DNA of 5,640 nucleotides, taken from positions 1 to 5,640 of the forward strand of contig NZ_JARVGN010000117.1 in the NCBI RefSeq assembly GCF_029762515.1. The letters run 5' to 3'. The translations under genes were made by a program, and so were the position numbers. Of the stretch, positions 1 through 5,341 are shown in pieces. This stretch comes from Methanocalculus sp. (lineage in GTDB: Archaea > Halobacteriota > Methanomicrobia > Methanomicrobiales > Methanocorpusculaceae). The notes beneath the pieces were generated by a model. The model was not told the DNA's origin and searched no databases. It worked only from the letters and a program-made list of their open reading frames with translations. Positions within the stretch are counted from its first letter, which is position 1; each line of letters opens with the position of its first letter.

Positions 1-139
1 CATCCTTCATCTTCCGGATGCGGGTGATGACCTCCTCCTCCGGGATGCGAAGCCGGGATCCGATCTCAGCAAATGGCTGCTCCACCATGGGGACCCCCTC
101 TTCAAGTTCTCTCAGGATTGTCCGGTCAGTCTCGTCCAT
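1..139 (-). CDS. ahbB: Siroheme decarboxylase subunit, probably AhbB (5' part only)
   Basis: Only the first 46 codons are inside the window; the rest lies beyond base 1. The start is ATG at 139-137, with a strong GGAGG site 6 nt upstream. The peptide begins MDETDRTILRELEEGVP and continues with QPFAEIGSRL and EEEVITRIRKMK, the N-terminal Lrp/AsnC-like winged helix of the AhbA/AhbB/NirDLGH family. Known family role: AhbA and AhbB together remove the acetate carboxylates at C12 and C18 of siroheme, giving 12,18-didecarboxysiroheme, in the cytoplasm. The start lies inside the 3' end of the preceding paralogous gene (14-nt overlap), so the two subunits are probably made by coupled translation in matched amounts. 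Naming it the beta subunit rests on the PF-x-EIG N-terminal pattern and on pairing with the upstream paralogue. That is inference; the family assignment is much firmer. Confidence 0.8.
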   Translation of the reverse strand, partial: MDETDRTILRELEEGVPMVEQPFAEIGSRLRIPEEEVITRIRKMKD

Positions 140-656
140 CTGATTCCTCCGGGATGCAATGAAAGCGGACATCGATCTTGTACGATCTGATGGTGGGGAG
201 GCTGATCATATCCTCATCCGAAATACCGGCTCTCTTCTGGATATCTGATAGTGTCGATTCGATCTCCTCCCCTGTTCCCCCGGCGATGGTGAACCAGATG
301 GAATAGTAATGATCCCGCCGGTAGTTGTGGGAGACTTCAGGGTAGCTGTTGATGATTGCTGCGACTTCATCTATTTGCTCTTCCGGGATGTGAAAAGCGA
401 TCAGCGATCCGGCATTCAGGCCGAATTTCCGGGATTCAAGGACAGGTGAGATCGTCCTGATGATCCCCGATTCTTTCAGGCGGCAGATGCGTTCCAGGCA
501 CTCCTCTTCGCCGAGTTCGATCTGATCCCCGATCTCCTTCCAGGGGCGGGGAGTGAGGGGAAGATCATCCTGCAGGGCATCAAGGAGGAGGAGATCGATC
601 TGATCCAACTCGTTATCTGTTCTTATGGTAACACCTCCCGTGGCTGGTAGGCACAC
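126..656 (-). CDS. ahbA: Siroheme decarboxylase subunit, probably AhbA
   Basis: Lrp/AsnC-like protein of the siroheme decarboxylase family (AhbA/B; related to NirD/L/G/H of heme d1 synthesis). Numbered from the GTG at 656, a winged helix spans about residues 17-70 (DQIDLLLLDALQ ... KEIGDQI ... KESGIIRTISPVLESRKFG). An AsnC-type ligand domain follows. It carries the family signature HNYRRDHYYSIWFT (110-123), whose His and Arg residues are in the region known to bind the tetrapyrrole. Role by family: with its partner, decarboxylation of siroheme to 12,18-didecarboxysiroheme. It sits between ahbD and the second subunit and overlaps both. The start is uncertain. GTG at 656 gives 176 aa and overlaps ahbD by 34 nt, with GGAG 10 nt upstream. 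A much better Shine-Dalgarno, GGGAGGTG, lies 5 nt before an in-frame ATA at 626-624, where homologous family members usually begin. Calling it alpha rather than beta is tentative. Confidence 0.85.
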   Translation of the reverse strand: MCLPATGGVTIRTDNELDQIDLLLLDALQDDLPLTPRPWKEIGDQIELGEEECLERICRLKESGIIRTISPVLESRKFGLNAGSLIAFHIPEEQIDEVAAIINSYPEVSHNYRRDHYYSIWFTIAGGTGEEIESTLSDIQKRAGISDEDMISLPTIRSYKIDVRFHCIPEESDGRD

Positions 657-1714
657 CAGGGATCTTCTCCGAATATCTCATCTGTCTGGCCTTTTGGTGC
701 GGCGAGCCCGTCACACCAGCGGGGTGAAGATGCAGGGTTCTGGTATGCACGGGCCCGGCATCCTCCACAGGCGGCCTTGTAGGTGCAGCGGCCACATTTC
801 CCCGTGATATTGTTCAGGTCGCGGAGTTTTACAAAGAGTTCCGACCTGTACCAGATATCCGAAAATGACGTTTTTTTCAGGTTTCCAACAGATACTGTGA
901 GGTATGGGCACGGCGTCACCTCGCCGGTTGCATAGATCCGGCAGTACGTGATCCCGGCGAGGCATCCCCTCCCCCATTGCGGGTTCTCTATCCCGAGATC
1001 ATCTGCAATCCTCCTGAACTGCGGGGCACAGGTCGGGCGGATATTCAGGCCGCTGTTTCGGTACCTGACCAGTACCTCGCGGATGATCCCCTCATATTCC
1101 TCTGGTGTGCTGAGGCTGATCCCTTCGCCCCGGCCGGTTCTGACCGGGAAGAAGAGGTGATAGTCTTTCACTCCTTTATTTATGCAAAATTGGATGAGAG
1201 AGTCGATATTCTCTATATCCGGCCTCGTCACCGTCATATTGATCTGCACCGGGATTTCTGCTGCATTGCAGGAGTCAATTGCATGCACCGCCCGCTCCCA
1301 TGCCCCTTCCACCCCGCGGAACGTATCATGGATGGCAGGATCGGTCGAGTCGAGGCTGATTGCTACTGCCTTTATTCCCGCCTCTTTCAGGCGGAGTGCC
1401 ATCTCTTCGTCAAGATAGTAGCCTGAGGTGCCCATCACCATCCTGAGCCCTTTCTCTGTCCCATAGGCTGCGATCTCACAGATATCCTCCCGGAGCAGGG
1501 GTTCGCCGCCGCTCAGGACAAGGATCGGACTGCCGACGTCTGCTATCTGATCGATTACTTCCTTTGCCTCGTCTGTTGAGAGGACGCCTTCCGGCTCGCT
1601 ATTTCCAGCATCCACGTAGCAGTGGGCACATTTCAGCGGGCAGCGGAGGGTTATGTTCCATGATATGAGGCGGGGAGGACCTGGATCTCTTCCCTGAAGA
1701 TTCCGGATGGACAT
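623..1714 (-). CDS. ahbD: AhbD-type radical SAM heme synthase
   Basis: Radical SAM enzyme, 363 aa. The SAM-binding [4Fe-4S] motif CPLKCAHC has Cys25, Cys29 and Cys32; a GGEP motif follows at 69-72. AhbD-like stretches include AYGTEKGLRMVM (83-94), the CAP motif at 229-231 and RGCLAGITYC (249-258). The C-terminal SPASM-like region is cysteine rich (251, 258, 269, 307, 310, 316, 319, 334, 354), with CGRC and CGGCRARAY, and would hold an auxiliary Fe-S cluster. Known AhbD role: oxidative decarboxylation of two propionates of Fe-coproporphyrin III to vinyls, yielding heme b. Linkage to two siroheme decarboxylase genes supports AhbD over other SPASM proteins; NirJ-like or AhbC identity is less likely. 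ATG 1714 directly abuts the stop of the PH-domain gene (TGAATG), with only a weak purine-rich GAGAAGAAG upstream, so translation is probably coupled. A tail segment with an extra Cys (about 325-350) looks unusual. Confidence 0.85.
   Translation of the reverse strand: MSIRNLQGRDPGPPRLISWNITLRCPLKCAHCYVDAGNSEPEGVLSTDEAKEVIDQIADVGSPILVLSGGEPLLREDICEIAAYGTEKGLRMVMGTSGYYLDEEMALRLKEAGIKAVAISLDSTDPAIHDTFRGVEGAWERAVHAIDSCNAAEIPVQINMTVTRPDIENIDSLIQFCINKGVKDYHLFFPVRTGRGEGISLSTPEEYEGIIREVLVRYRNSGLNIRPTCAPQFRRIADDLGIENPQWGRGCLAGITYCRIYATGEVTPCPYLTVSVGNLKKTSFSDIWYRSELFVKLRDLNNITGKCGRCTYKAACGGCRARAYQNPASSPRWCDGLAAPKGQTDEIFGEDPWCAYQPREVLP
632..639 (-). promoter_or_regulatory. Strong Shine-Dalgarno inside the annotated 5' end of ahbA
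   Basis: On the minus strand the sequence reads GGGAGGTG, then TTACC, then ATAAGA. It ends 5 nt before an in-frame ATA that overlaps the ahbD stop codon TAA as ATAA. Spacing and strength match the sites before ahbB and the rubredoxin gene. It suggests that ribosomes start at 626 rather than at the GTG at 656, or that the motif is a chance run encoding Gly-Gly-Val. Confidence 0.5.
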
Positions 1715-2305
1715 TCAGCTCTTCTTCTCGATCTCTTCAAGGACTGATCTGATCCGGCGCAGTTCATCGAGGACGGGATCTGTTGATCGTGGTACTGCGG
1801 TTTCACCGCCTGATTCGGTTGCGATGGCAGGGCCGGATCTGACATATCCCATGATCAGTTCGCGGAGCTCTTCTGCCCCGGTGATGCCGTTTAAGCTGAG
1901 CTCAGCCATCGGCTGTGCAGAATAGCCTGCTGTCTGGAGATGCAGGGAGGAGATCCCAAAGAACCGCATGACAGGACCCTGGTGGATATCGACATTTGTG
2001 ATCCGTGAGTAAGGCACGATCGCATTCTGCCGGAACCAGACGCCCCGCCTCCAGCTGATCTCGGTTGGCGTGAGCTCGTAGATGATTGACTTGTAGTACA
2101 GCCCAAGCCAGTAGAGGATGAAGAGGAGCACCGCTGCAATCGGGATGGTGATGATCAGTCCGGTGATATCCGGCGTCACGGCGAGGATACTGATACAGAA
2201 GCCCCCAAGGAGGATGAGGGCGATTGCGTAGGTGAGGTAATAGTATCTCTTCAGCGCAGGATCGGGATTGAATGTCTCCCCAATCCGATAGGGTTGTGTG
2301 GTCAT
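1715..2305 (-). CDS. Membrane protein with bacterial PH domain (YdbS/DUF304-like)
   Basis: Starting at ATG 2305 the protein is 196 aa. Two transmembrane helices occupy about residues 21-43 and 47-70 and form a hairpin. A bPH2/DUF304-like domain (about 72-150) follows, with the typical pattern YELTPTEISWRRGVWF, VPYSRITNVDIHQGPVMRFFG and LHLQTAG. The C-terminus ends in a short charged helix, DPVLDELRRIRSVLEEIEKK, that could form a coiled coil. Proteins of this type are membrane-anchored with a cytoplasmic PH fold; their biochemical role is mostly unknown. The reading frame is open up to 2398, but I reject the longer start because a TATA box (2326-2333) lies within that extension, 25 nt before ATG 2305. 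It is the first gene of the heme operon and abuts ahbD directly. A role in heme handling or assembly at the membrane is only a guess from this position. Confidence 0.8.
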   Translation of the reverse strand: MTTQPYRIGETFNPDPALKRYYYLTYAIALILLGGFCISILAVTPDITGLIITIPIAAVLLFILYWLGLYYKSIIYELTPTEISWRRGVWFRQNAIVPYSRITNVDIHQGPVMRFFGISSLHLQTAGYSAQPMAELSLNGITGAEELRELIMGYVRSGPAIATESGGETAVPRSTDPVLDELRRIRSVLEEIEKKS

Positions 2306-2325
2306 GAAAGAGTAATCGTGGTCTG

Positions 2326-2333
2326 AATATAAA
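2326..2333 (-). promoter_or_regulatory. TATA box of the PH-domain/ahb operon (leaderless)
   Basis: The minus strand reads TTTATATT, close to the archaeal TATA consensus. Its centre is about 25 nt upstream of ATG 2305, the usual TATA-to-start-of-transcription distance in archaea. The transcript would therefore begin at or next to the start codon, which agrees with the lack of a Shine-Dalgarno there. The upstream BRE position (AATCC) is not a strong match. Confidence 0.6.
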
Positions 2334-2373
2334 GGGATTGCGAGGGAGTGAGTGAAATATTGAGTTGATTGGT

Positions 2374-2382
2374 GCATATAAT
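2374..2382 (+). promoter_or_regulatory. Possible TATA box of the broken antitoxin gene
   Basis: The plus strand reads GCATATAAT. Transcription would begin near 2403, leaving a leader of roughly 34 nt before ATG 2437. No clear Shine-Dalgarno precedes that ATG. The element faces away from the TATA box of the PH-domain operon, so the 2306-2436 gap would be a divergent promoter region. Confidence 0.3.
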
Positions 2383-2436
2383 CTCTCTCCTCTTTCATCC
2401 GGAAGCTATACTTCCCATGAAGAACCGATCAATGGT

Positions 2437-2682
2437 ATGGCGATGCGATCCATCCGTGTCCGTGAGGAGACGAAAGTGATGCCTGATGATCTGAAAACGC
2501 ATCCTGCTGATACTTACGACTCAATCATCTGCCGCCTCATCGATTCTGTCTAAGATGACGAGCCGCTCACCCGGGAGGAGATTGATGGAATAAAAGCGAG
2601 TGAAGCTGATATTCAGGCAGGCCGCTTTCGGAGTCTTGAGGAGATATCAAAGGATCTGGGTGACGACCTGGTTGTCAGGTGA
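2437..2682 (+). pseudogene. Antitoxin-like gene broken by an in-frame TAA
   Basis: Reading from ATG 2437, the frame encodes MAMRSIRVREETK followed by DDLKTHPADTYDSIICRLI, then hits TAA at 2551-2553. The same frame continues without any shift as DDEPLTREEIDGIKASEADI and RFRSLEEISKDLGDDL, ending at TGA 2680-2682. Joined, it is an 81-codon antitoxin of the kind common in methanogens: an N-terminal DNA-binding part with an HPxxTY..I..RLI motif, and a C-terminal acidic, toxin-binding part with an S-L-E-E-I-x-x-D-L-G ending. One base change (for example TAT or TAC to TAA) explains the break. TAA is not a pyrrolysine codon, so readthrough is not expected. The expected downstream RelE/ParE-like toxin is absent, because the superoxide reductase gene occupies that space on the other strand. 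The upstream half (37-38 aa) might still be translated as a DNA-binding fragment. The family call is from memory of the motif. Confidence 0.7.
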
Positions 2683-2692
2683 TAAAAGAAGA
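2681..2692 (-). terminator. Possible oligo-T terminator after superoxide reductase
   Basis: Just after the superoxide reductase stop codon the minus strand reads TCTTCTTTTATC, a T-rich run of the kind that ends archaeal transcripts. A small hairpin (ACCTG, 5-nt loop, CAGGT) lies at 2666-2680, next to it and inside the 3' end of the broken antitoxin gene. It could serve both converging transcription units. Weak evidence. Confidence 0.3.
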
Positions 2693-3070
2693 TTACCTAT
2701 CTGCCCAGAGCAGATGGATGTTGCAGAACTCCCGTACTTTGACTGGCTCTTCATCGGTTTCGAAGTACGCCGTTGGAGCCATCCCTGGCTTTAAATGGGC
2801 AAGACAGGTGCCGTTCTTTGTCTGGAGCTCGATCCATTCGACGTAGTGGTTTGGCTCCATCGGATGCGGTGTCGAGCCGACGGTGACAACATATCCCTTC
2901 CCTGATCGCTCGATGATCGGGACATGCTTCTCGGTGGTCTTGTCGGCGGTCTGTTCGATGAGCAGTTCCATATCTTTTCCGCAGCAGACGAGTTTGCCAT
3001 TTGCTGCATGCATGACGCTGGTGATGTTTCCGCAGACGCCGCATTTGTAGATCTGGCCCTTTTCCGTCAT
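2693..3070 (-). CDS. dfx: Desulfoferrodoxin (two-iron superoxide reductase)
   Basis: 125 aa from ATG 3070. The N-terminal desulforedoxin-like domain binds iron through Cys10, Cys13, Cys29 and Cys30 (CGVC and CC). The C-terminal domain has the full set of superoxide reductase ligands: His49, His69, His75, Cys116 and His119, with the conserved Glu47-Lys48 before the first His. It is therefore a complete class I enzyme that reduces superoxide to hydrogen peroxide in the cytoplasm without releasing O2. Electrons usually come from rubredoxin, and a rubredoxin gene lies a little upstream. A TTG at 3076 would add two residues, but it lies before the predicted transcription start, so ATG 3070 is preferred. 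No Shine-Dalgarno is present; the gene probably has a leaderless message from its own TATA-like element, 63 nt after the flavodiiron gene. Symbol dfx/sor follows family usage. Confidence 0.93.
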   Translation of the reverse strand: MTEKGQIYKCGVCGNITSVMHAANGKLVCCGKDMELLIEQTADKTTEKHVPIIERSGKGYVVTVGSTPHPMEPNHYVEWIELQTKNGTCLAHLKPGMAPTAYFETDEEPVKVREFCNIHLLWADR

Positions 3071-3092
3071 AGGCAATACTACATTGGTTCAG

Positions 3093-3102
3093 AATAAAAA
3101 AA
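3093..3102 (-). promoter_or_regulatory. T-rich element: promoter of superoxide reductase and possible terminator of the flavodiiron gene
   Basis: The minus strand reads TTTTTTTATT. Its TATA-like part is centred about 26 nt before ATG 3070, the spacing for a leaderless start. The same seven-T run lies 37 nt beyond the flavodiiron stop codon and could end that transcript. The two roles are not exclusive: some transcripts may read through. Confidence 0.5.
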
Positions 3103-3138
3103 GTTGGGTTATGGGGGTTTATTGAATCAACATACTAC

Positions 3139-4311
3139 TCATTCGGCATGTTTCGCCGCAATCGTCTTTGCGAGCTCTTTTATCGCGGTAATGTCTTTTT
3201 CAGTGGGGTGGCCTTTGATATAGACCGGCTCGATGACCTCGCACTTCAGTGGGGCAATAATGTCTGCAATCTGTTTTACTGCCTTTCCGCCCCAGCCAAA
3301 TGATCCGATGACTGTTGCGTACTTCGCCTTCGGCTTGATGGCGGCTGCAAGATATGCTGCATAGATTGCAAGAGGGTGGGCACCGAAGAGAACTGTCGGG
3401 GTGGCGACGATGACTGTCTTTGCTTCAACGAGGCTCATTGCCAGAAGCCCGATGTCGCTCTCTGCCAGATTGAACCGCTCGACATCCACTCCCTCGCCGA
3501 TAAGGGCATTTCCAAGGATGTCCACCATCTTCTTTGTACTTCCATGCATCGAGACATAGGCAATAACAGCGGTGTTCTTTGGATCCGCAGTTGCCCACTC
3601 CCGGTAGTATCCCAGGATCAGGTCCGGGTTGTTATAGAGAGGGCCGTGGCTTGGAGCGATGATCTCAACATCGAGGCTCTCGATAGTGTCAAGGTATGCA
3701 GGTATGCTGCCTGCAAAAGGCATCATGATCTCGGCATAGTAGCGCTTTGCGGATTCATAGAGCCGCTCGGGGTCATTGATATAGAGATCAGATGCAGCAA
3801 GATGGGAGCCGAGGAAGTCGCAGGTGAATATGATCCGATCTTCCGGGATATATGTAAACATGGTATCCGGCCAGTGGACCCAGGGGGCGTGGAAGAACTG
3901 CATCGTCTTTCCGCCAAGATCGACTGTTTCCCTGTCTTCAACAACCCGGATCCTCTCCTCTTCAATGCCGAAAAACTCAATTAAAAGCTCTTTTGCCTTT
4001 GGGCTCGTCAGGACGAGTGCAGACGGATACAGTTCAAGCAGGAGCGGGAGGCAGCCGGTATGATCCTGTTCGGCGTGGTGGACGACGATGTAGTCGACCT
4101 CATCGGCTTGTGCGGTCATCAGGTTTGTGACCAGCTCCATCTCCATCTCCTCACCTACGGCATCAAGGAGAACGGTCTTCTCACTTCCTTTCACCAGGTA
4201 TGAATTATAGCTTGTGCCTTTTGGCGTAGGGATCAGGGAATCAAAGAGGCGGAGATCCCAGTCTATTGCCCCGACCCAGGAGATTCCATCTTTGATTGAT
4301 CGAACAACCAT
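3139..4311 (-). CDS. fprA: Flavodiiron protein, FprA-type F420H2 oxidase
   Basis: 390 aa, the usual size of two-domain (class A) flavodiiron proteins. The N-terminal metallo-beta-lactamase-like domain (about 1-245) has the diiron ligands His79, Glu81 and Asp83 (HHAEQDHTG), His146 (HWPD), Asp165 (CDFLGSH) and His222 (PSHGP). The C-terminal flavodoxin domain (about 249-390) has an FMN phosphate loop SMHGST and later flavodoxin motifs TPTVLFGAHP and GSFGWGG. There is no fused rubredoxin or flavin reductase domain. In methanogens this family is known to oxidise F420H2 and reduce O2 to water in the cytoplasm; some relatives reduce NO instead. ATG 4311 lies 7 nt after the rubredoxin stop, with AAGGAG/AAGGAAA upstream, so the pair forms one operon. 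O2 removal using F420H2, possibly with the neighbouring rubredoxin, is the likely role. The diiron site is complete and no lesion is visible. Confidence 0.93.
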   Translation of the reverse strand: MVVRSIKDGISWVGAIDWDLRLFDSLIPTPKGTSYNSYLVKGSEKTVLLDAVGEEMEMELVTNLMTAQADEVDYIVVHHAEQDHTGCLPLLLELYPSALVLTSPKAKELLIEFFGIEEERIRVVEDRETVDLGGKTMQFFHAPWVHWPDTMFTYIPEDRIIFTCDFLGSHLAASDLYINDPERLYESAKRYYAEIMMPFAGSIPAYLDTIESLDVEIIAPSHGPLYNNPDLILGYYREWATADPKNTAVIAYVSMHGSTKKMVDILGNALIGEGVDVERFNLAESDIGLLAMSLVEAKTVIVATPTVLFGAHPLAIYAAYLAAAIKPKAKYATVIGSFGWGGKAVKQIADIIAPLKCEVIEPVYIKGHPTEKDITAIKELAKTIAAKHAE

Positions 4312-4318
4312 GTTTCCT

Positions 4319-4456
4319 TCACTCCTTCTTCACAAAGAGGGCTTTGCGTGCTGCACAGATCGGGCATACCCAGTCCTCGGGGAGTTCTTCGAATTTCTTT
4401 GATTCTTTCTCATCATTGTGAATATGTCCGCAGATTGTGCATTTCCATGAGCTCAT
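4319..4456 (-). CDS. Short rubredoxin
   Basis: 45-aa protein starting MSSWKCTICGHIHNDE. The two knuckles CTIC (Cys6, Cys9) and CPIC (Cys31, Cys34), with the typical ELPEDWVCPIC stretch before the second, mark it as a rubredoxin holding one Fe(Cys)4 for one-electron transfer in the cytoplasm. Only 21 residues separate the two CxxC pairs, against 29 in classical rubredoxins. The usual GYIYDP segment is replaced by GHIHND, and the Gly after the second knuckle is Ala35, so it is a shortened version. ATG 4456 has a strong AAAGGAGG 8 nt upstream. The gene ends 7 nt before the flavodiiron gene, and superoxide reductase follows that, so it is probably their electron donor. The Fe(Cys)4 ligand set is complete. 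It falls below common gene-calling length limits. Confidence 0.92.
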   Translation of the reverse strand: MSSWKCTICGHIHNDEKESKKFEELPEDWVCPICAARKALFVKKE

Positions 4457-4495
4457 TCTCTATTCCTCCTTTGCTATCTCAATCGGTGAAAAAGC

Positions 4496-4509
4496 GGATA
4501 AGGTTTTTG
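4496..4509 (-). promoter_or_regulatory. Possible promoter of the rubredoxin/flavodiiron operon
   Basis: The minus strand reads CAAAAACCTTATCC: an A-rich BRE-like part followed by a weak TATA-like CTTATCC. Transcription would start near 4474, giving a short leader that just includes the AAAGGAGG ribosome site. The TATA match is poor, so this is tentative. Confidence 0.35.
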
Positions 4510-4545
4510 ATCACGGCTGTCCGATTCACCGTTTTGAAACCCGGG

Positions 4546-4571
4546 GGCAGGGGCGGGACGTTCCCTCTGCC
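4546..4571. other. GC-rich hairpin between lipoprotein and rubredoxin genes
   Basis: GGCAGGGG ... CCCTCTGCC can fold into an 8-bp stem (GGCAG+GGG with CCC+CTGCC, one bulged T) around a 9-nt loop. It lies about 58 nt beyond the lipoprotein stop and upstream of the proposed rubredoxin promoter. It could mark the 3' end of the lipoprotein message. No T-run follows in either direction, so it is not a classic terminator. The remaining bases of this 172-nt gap show nothing else. Confidence 0.3.
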
Positions 4572-4628
4572 TCTCAATGGATCTTGATCTGCCGGGGATT
4601 GTTGGATCTGAGGCTTTTTTCGTCTCAA

Positions 4629-5261
4629 TCACTCAGAATAATCAGGAGGGATGAAGTCTGGTGCATCTCCAAACGACCCAATCATCTCTTCCTGCCGGGT
4701 CATAAGGCTGACAATGACGAATTCCTTCGTATGCGATTCGGGTTGCTTCAGAACCTTGTCTGAGGTGGCCTGAAAGAACTCATCAAAAGCGGATTTCATC
4801 AGAGAGAGCTCCTCATTGAATCTCCTGAGGGTGGTTTCTGAGACAACAGCATTGTCATCGTACTCTTCAAGGACAAGTTCAGCAGATCGGATCATCGCTC
4901 TCTGCTTTTCATCAACCTTCTCATATTCACCCAAAAGATACTCTCTTCGAGGCTCTTTGGATGCATCGATCAAGGTCCGCATCCTGCCATCAAGGATCTC
5001 CACACATCCCCGTGATTCATAGAATCTTGTCTTATCCCCTGAATCTCCTGAGATAATATATGAGAATACCCAGTTTGCACCTTTATTCTGGCTATCCTGC
5101 ATCTGGTTCATTACAAGAGCCATCTCCGGAGTGAGAAGAGGCGTTCCGGCCAGGTCTTTGTTCTGGGTGGAAGCAGGCGGATCCACAGCCATGCATCCTG
5201 CCGAGATGATCAGGATTCCGGTAAGAAGAGCCAGGAGAAGGCAGGATCTTCCAGATTTCAT
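4629..5261 (-). CDS. Predicted secreted lipoprotein of unknown function
   Basis: 210 aa. The N-terminus has a basic start (MKSGR), a hydrophobic stretch (7-19) and a lipobox SAGC with Cys23, so it is probably exported and lipid-anchored to the outer face of the membrane. After a flexible, Pro/Thr-containing linker (24-45) there is a part with possible beta strands (NWVFSYIISGD, CVEILDGRMRTLI). Long charged helices (about 102-172) follow, likely a helical hairpin or coiled coil. I recognise no domain and no catalytic motif. One further Cys (86) is present. The gene has its own promoter with ATG 5261 at the predicted transcription start, and it is 172 nt from the rubredoxin gene, so it is probably a separate unit. 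Its place next to oxygen-defence genes does not by itself assign a role. Archaeal lipoproteins of this shape are often lineage-specific. Confidence 0.75.
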   Translation of the reverse strand: MKSGRSCLLLALLTGILIISAGCMAVDPPASTQNKDLAGTPLLTPEMALVMNQMQDSQNKGANWVFSYIISGDSGDKTRFYESRGCVEILDGRMRTLIDASKEPRREYLLGEYEKVDEKQRAMIRSAELVLEEYDDNAVVSETTLRRFNEELSLMKSAFDEFFQATSDKVLKQPESHTKEFVIVSLMTRQEEMIGSFGDAPDFIPPDYSE

Positions 5262-5282
5262 AGTGAGTACTAATCAGGAGAT

Positions 5283-5290
5283 TTTATAAA
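5283..5290 (-). promoter_or_regulatory. TATA box of the lipoprotein gene (leaderless)
   Basis: The minus strand reads TTTATAAA, a near-perfect archaeal TATA box. Its centre is about 25 nt before ATG 5261, so the transcript should begin at the start codon. The bases between the box and the ATG have no Shine-Dalgarno at a useful distance. Confidence 0.65.
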
Positions 5291-5341
5291 CGTAATGGTG
5301 GATCGTCTGCCGGTTCGGGGGGTGAGATAACGGTTAAGGTG

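Noticed and set aside
126..656. Lrp/AsnC transcription regulator
   Set aside because: The fold is shared, but the HNYRRDH-x-x-S-I-W-F-T motif, the paired paralogue and ahbD next door identify siroheme decarboxylase subunits.
977..1426. 149-aa open frame on the plus strand
   Set aside because: It is the antisense shadow of ahbD, with low-complexity, Cys- and His-scattered sequence and no family pattern.
2306..2398. Upstream extension of the PH-domain protein to an ATG at 2398
   Set aside because: The extension contains the operon's TATA box and adds a non-conserved looking 31-residue tail. The ATG at 2305 matches the predicted transcription start.
2551..2553. Recoded stop codon (pyrrolysine or selenocysteine) in the antitoxin gene
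   Set aside because: The codon is TAA, not TAG or TGA, and no recoding hairpin is evident. Simple pseudogenisation is the better explanation.
2600..2794. 64-aa open frame on the plus strand
   Set aside because: It is in a different frame across the antitoxin remnant and runs into the antisense of superoxide reductase. It has no homology pattern.
3376..3984. 202-aa open frame on the plus strand
   Set aside because: It is antisense to the flavodiiron gene, whose motifs are complete. The translation has no recognisable domain and no promoter or ribosome site fits.
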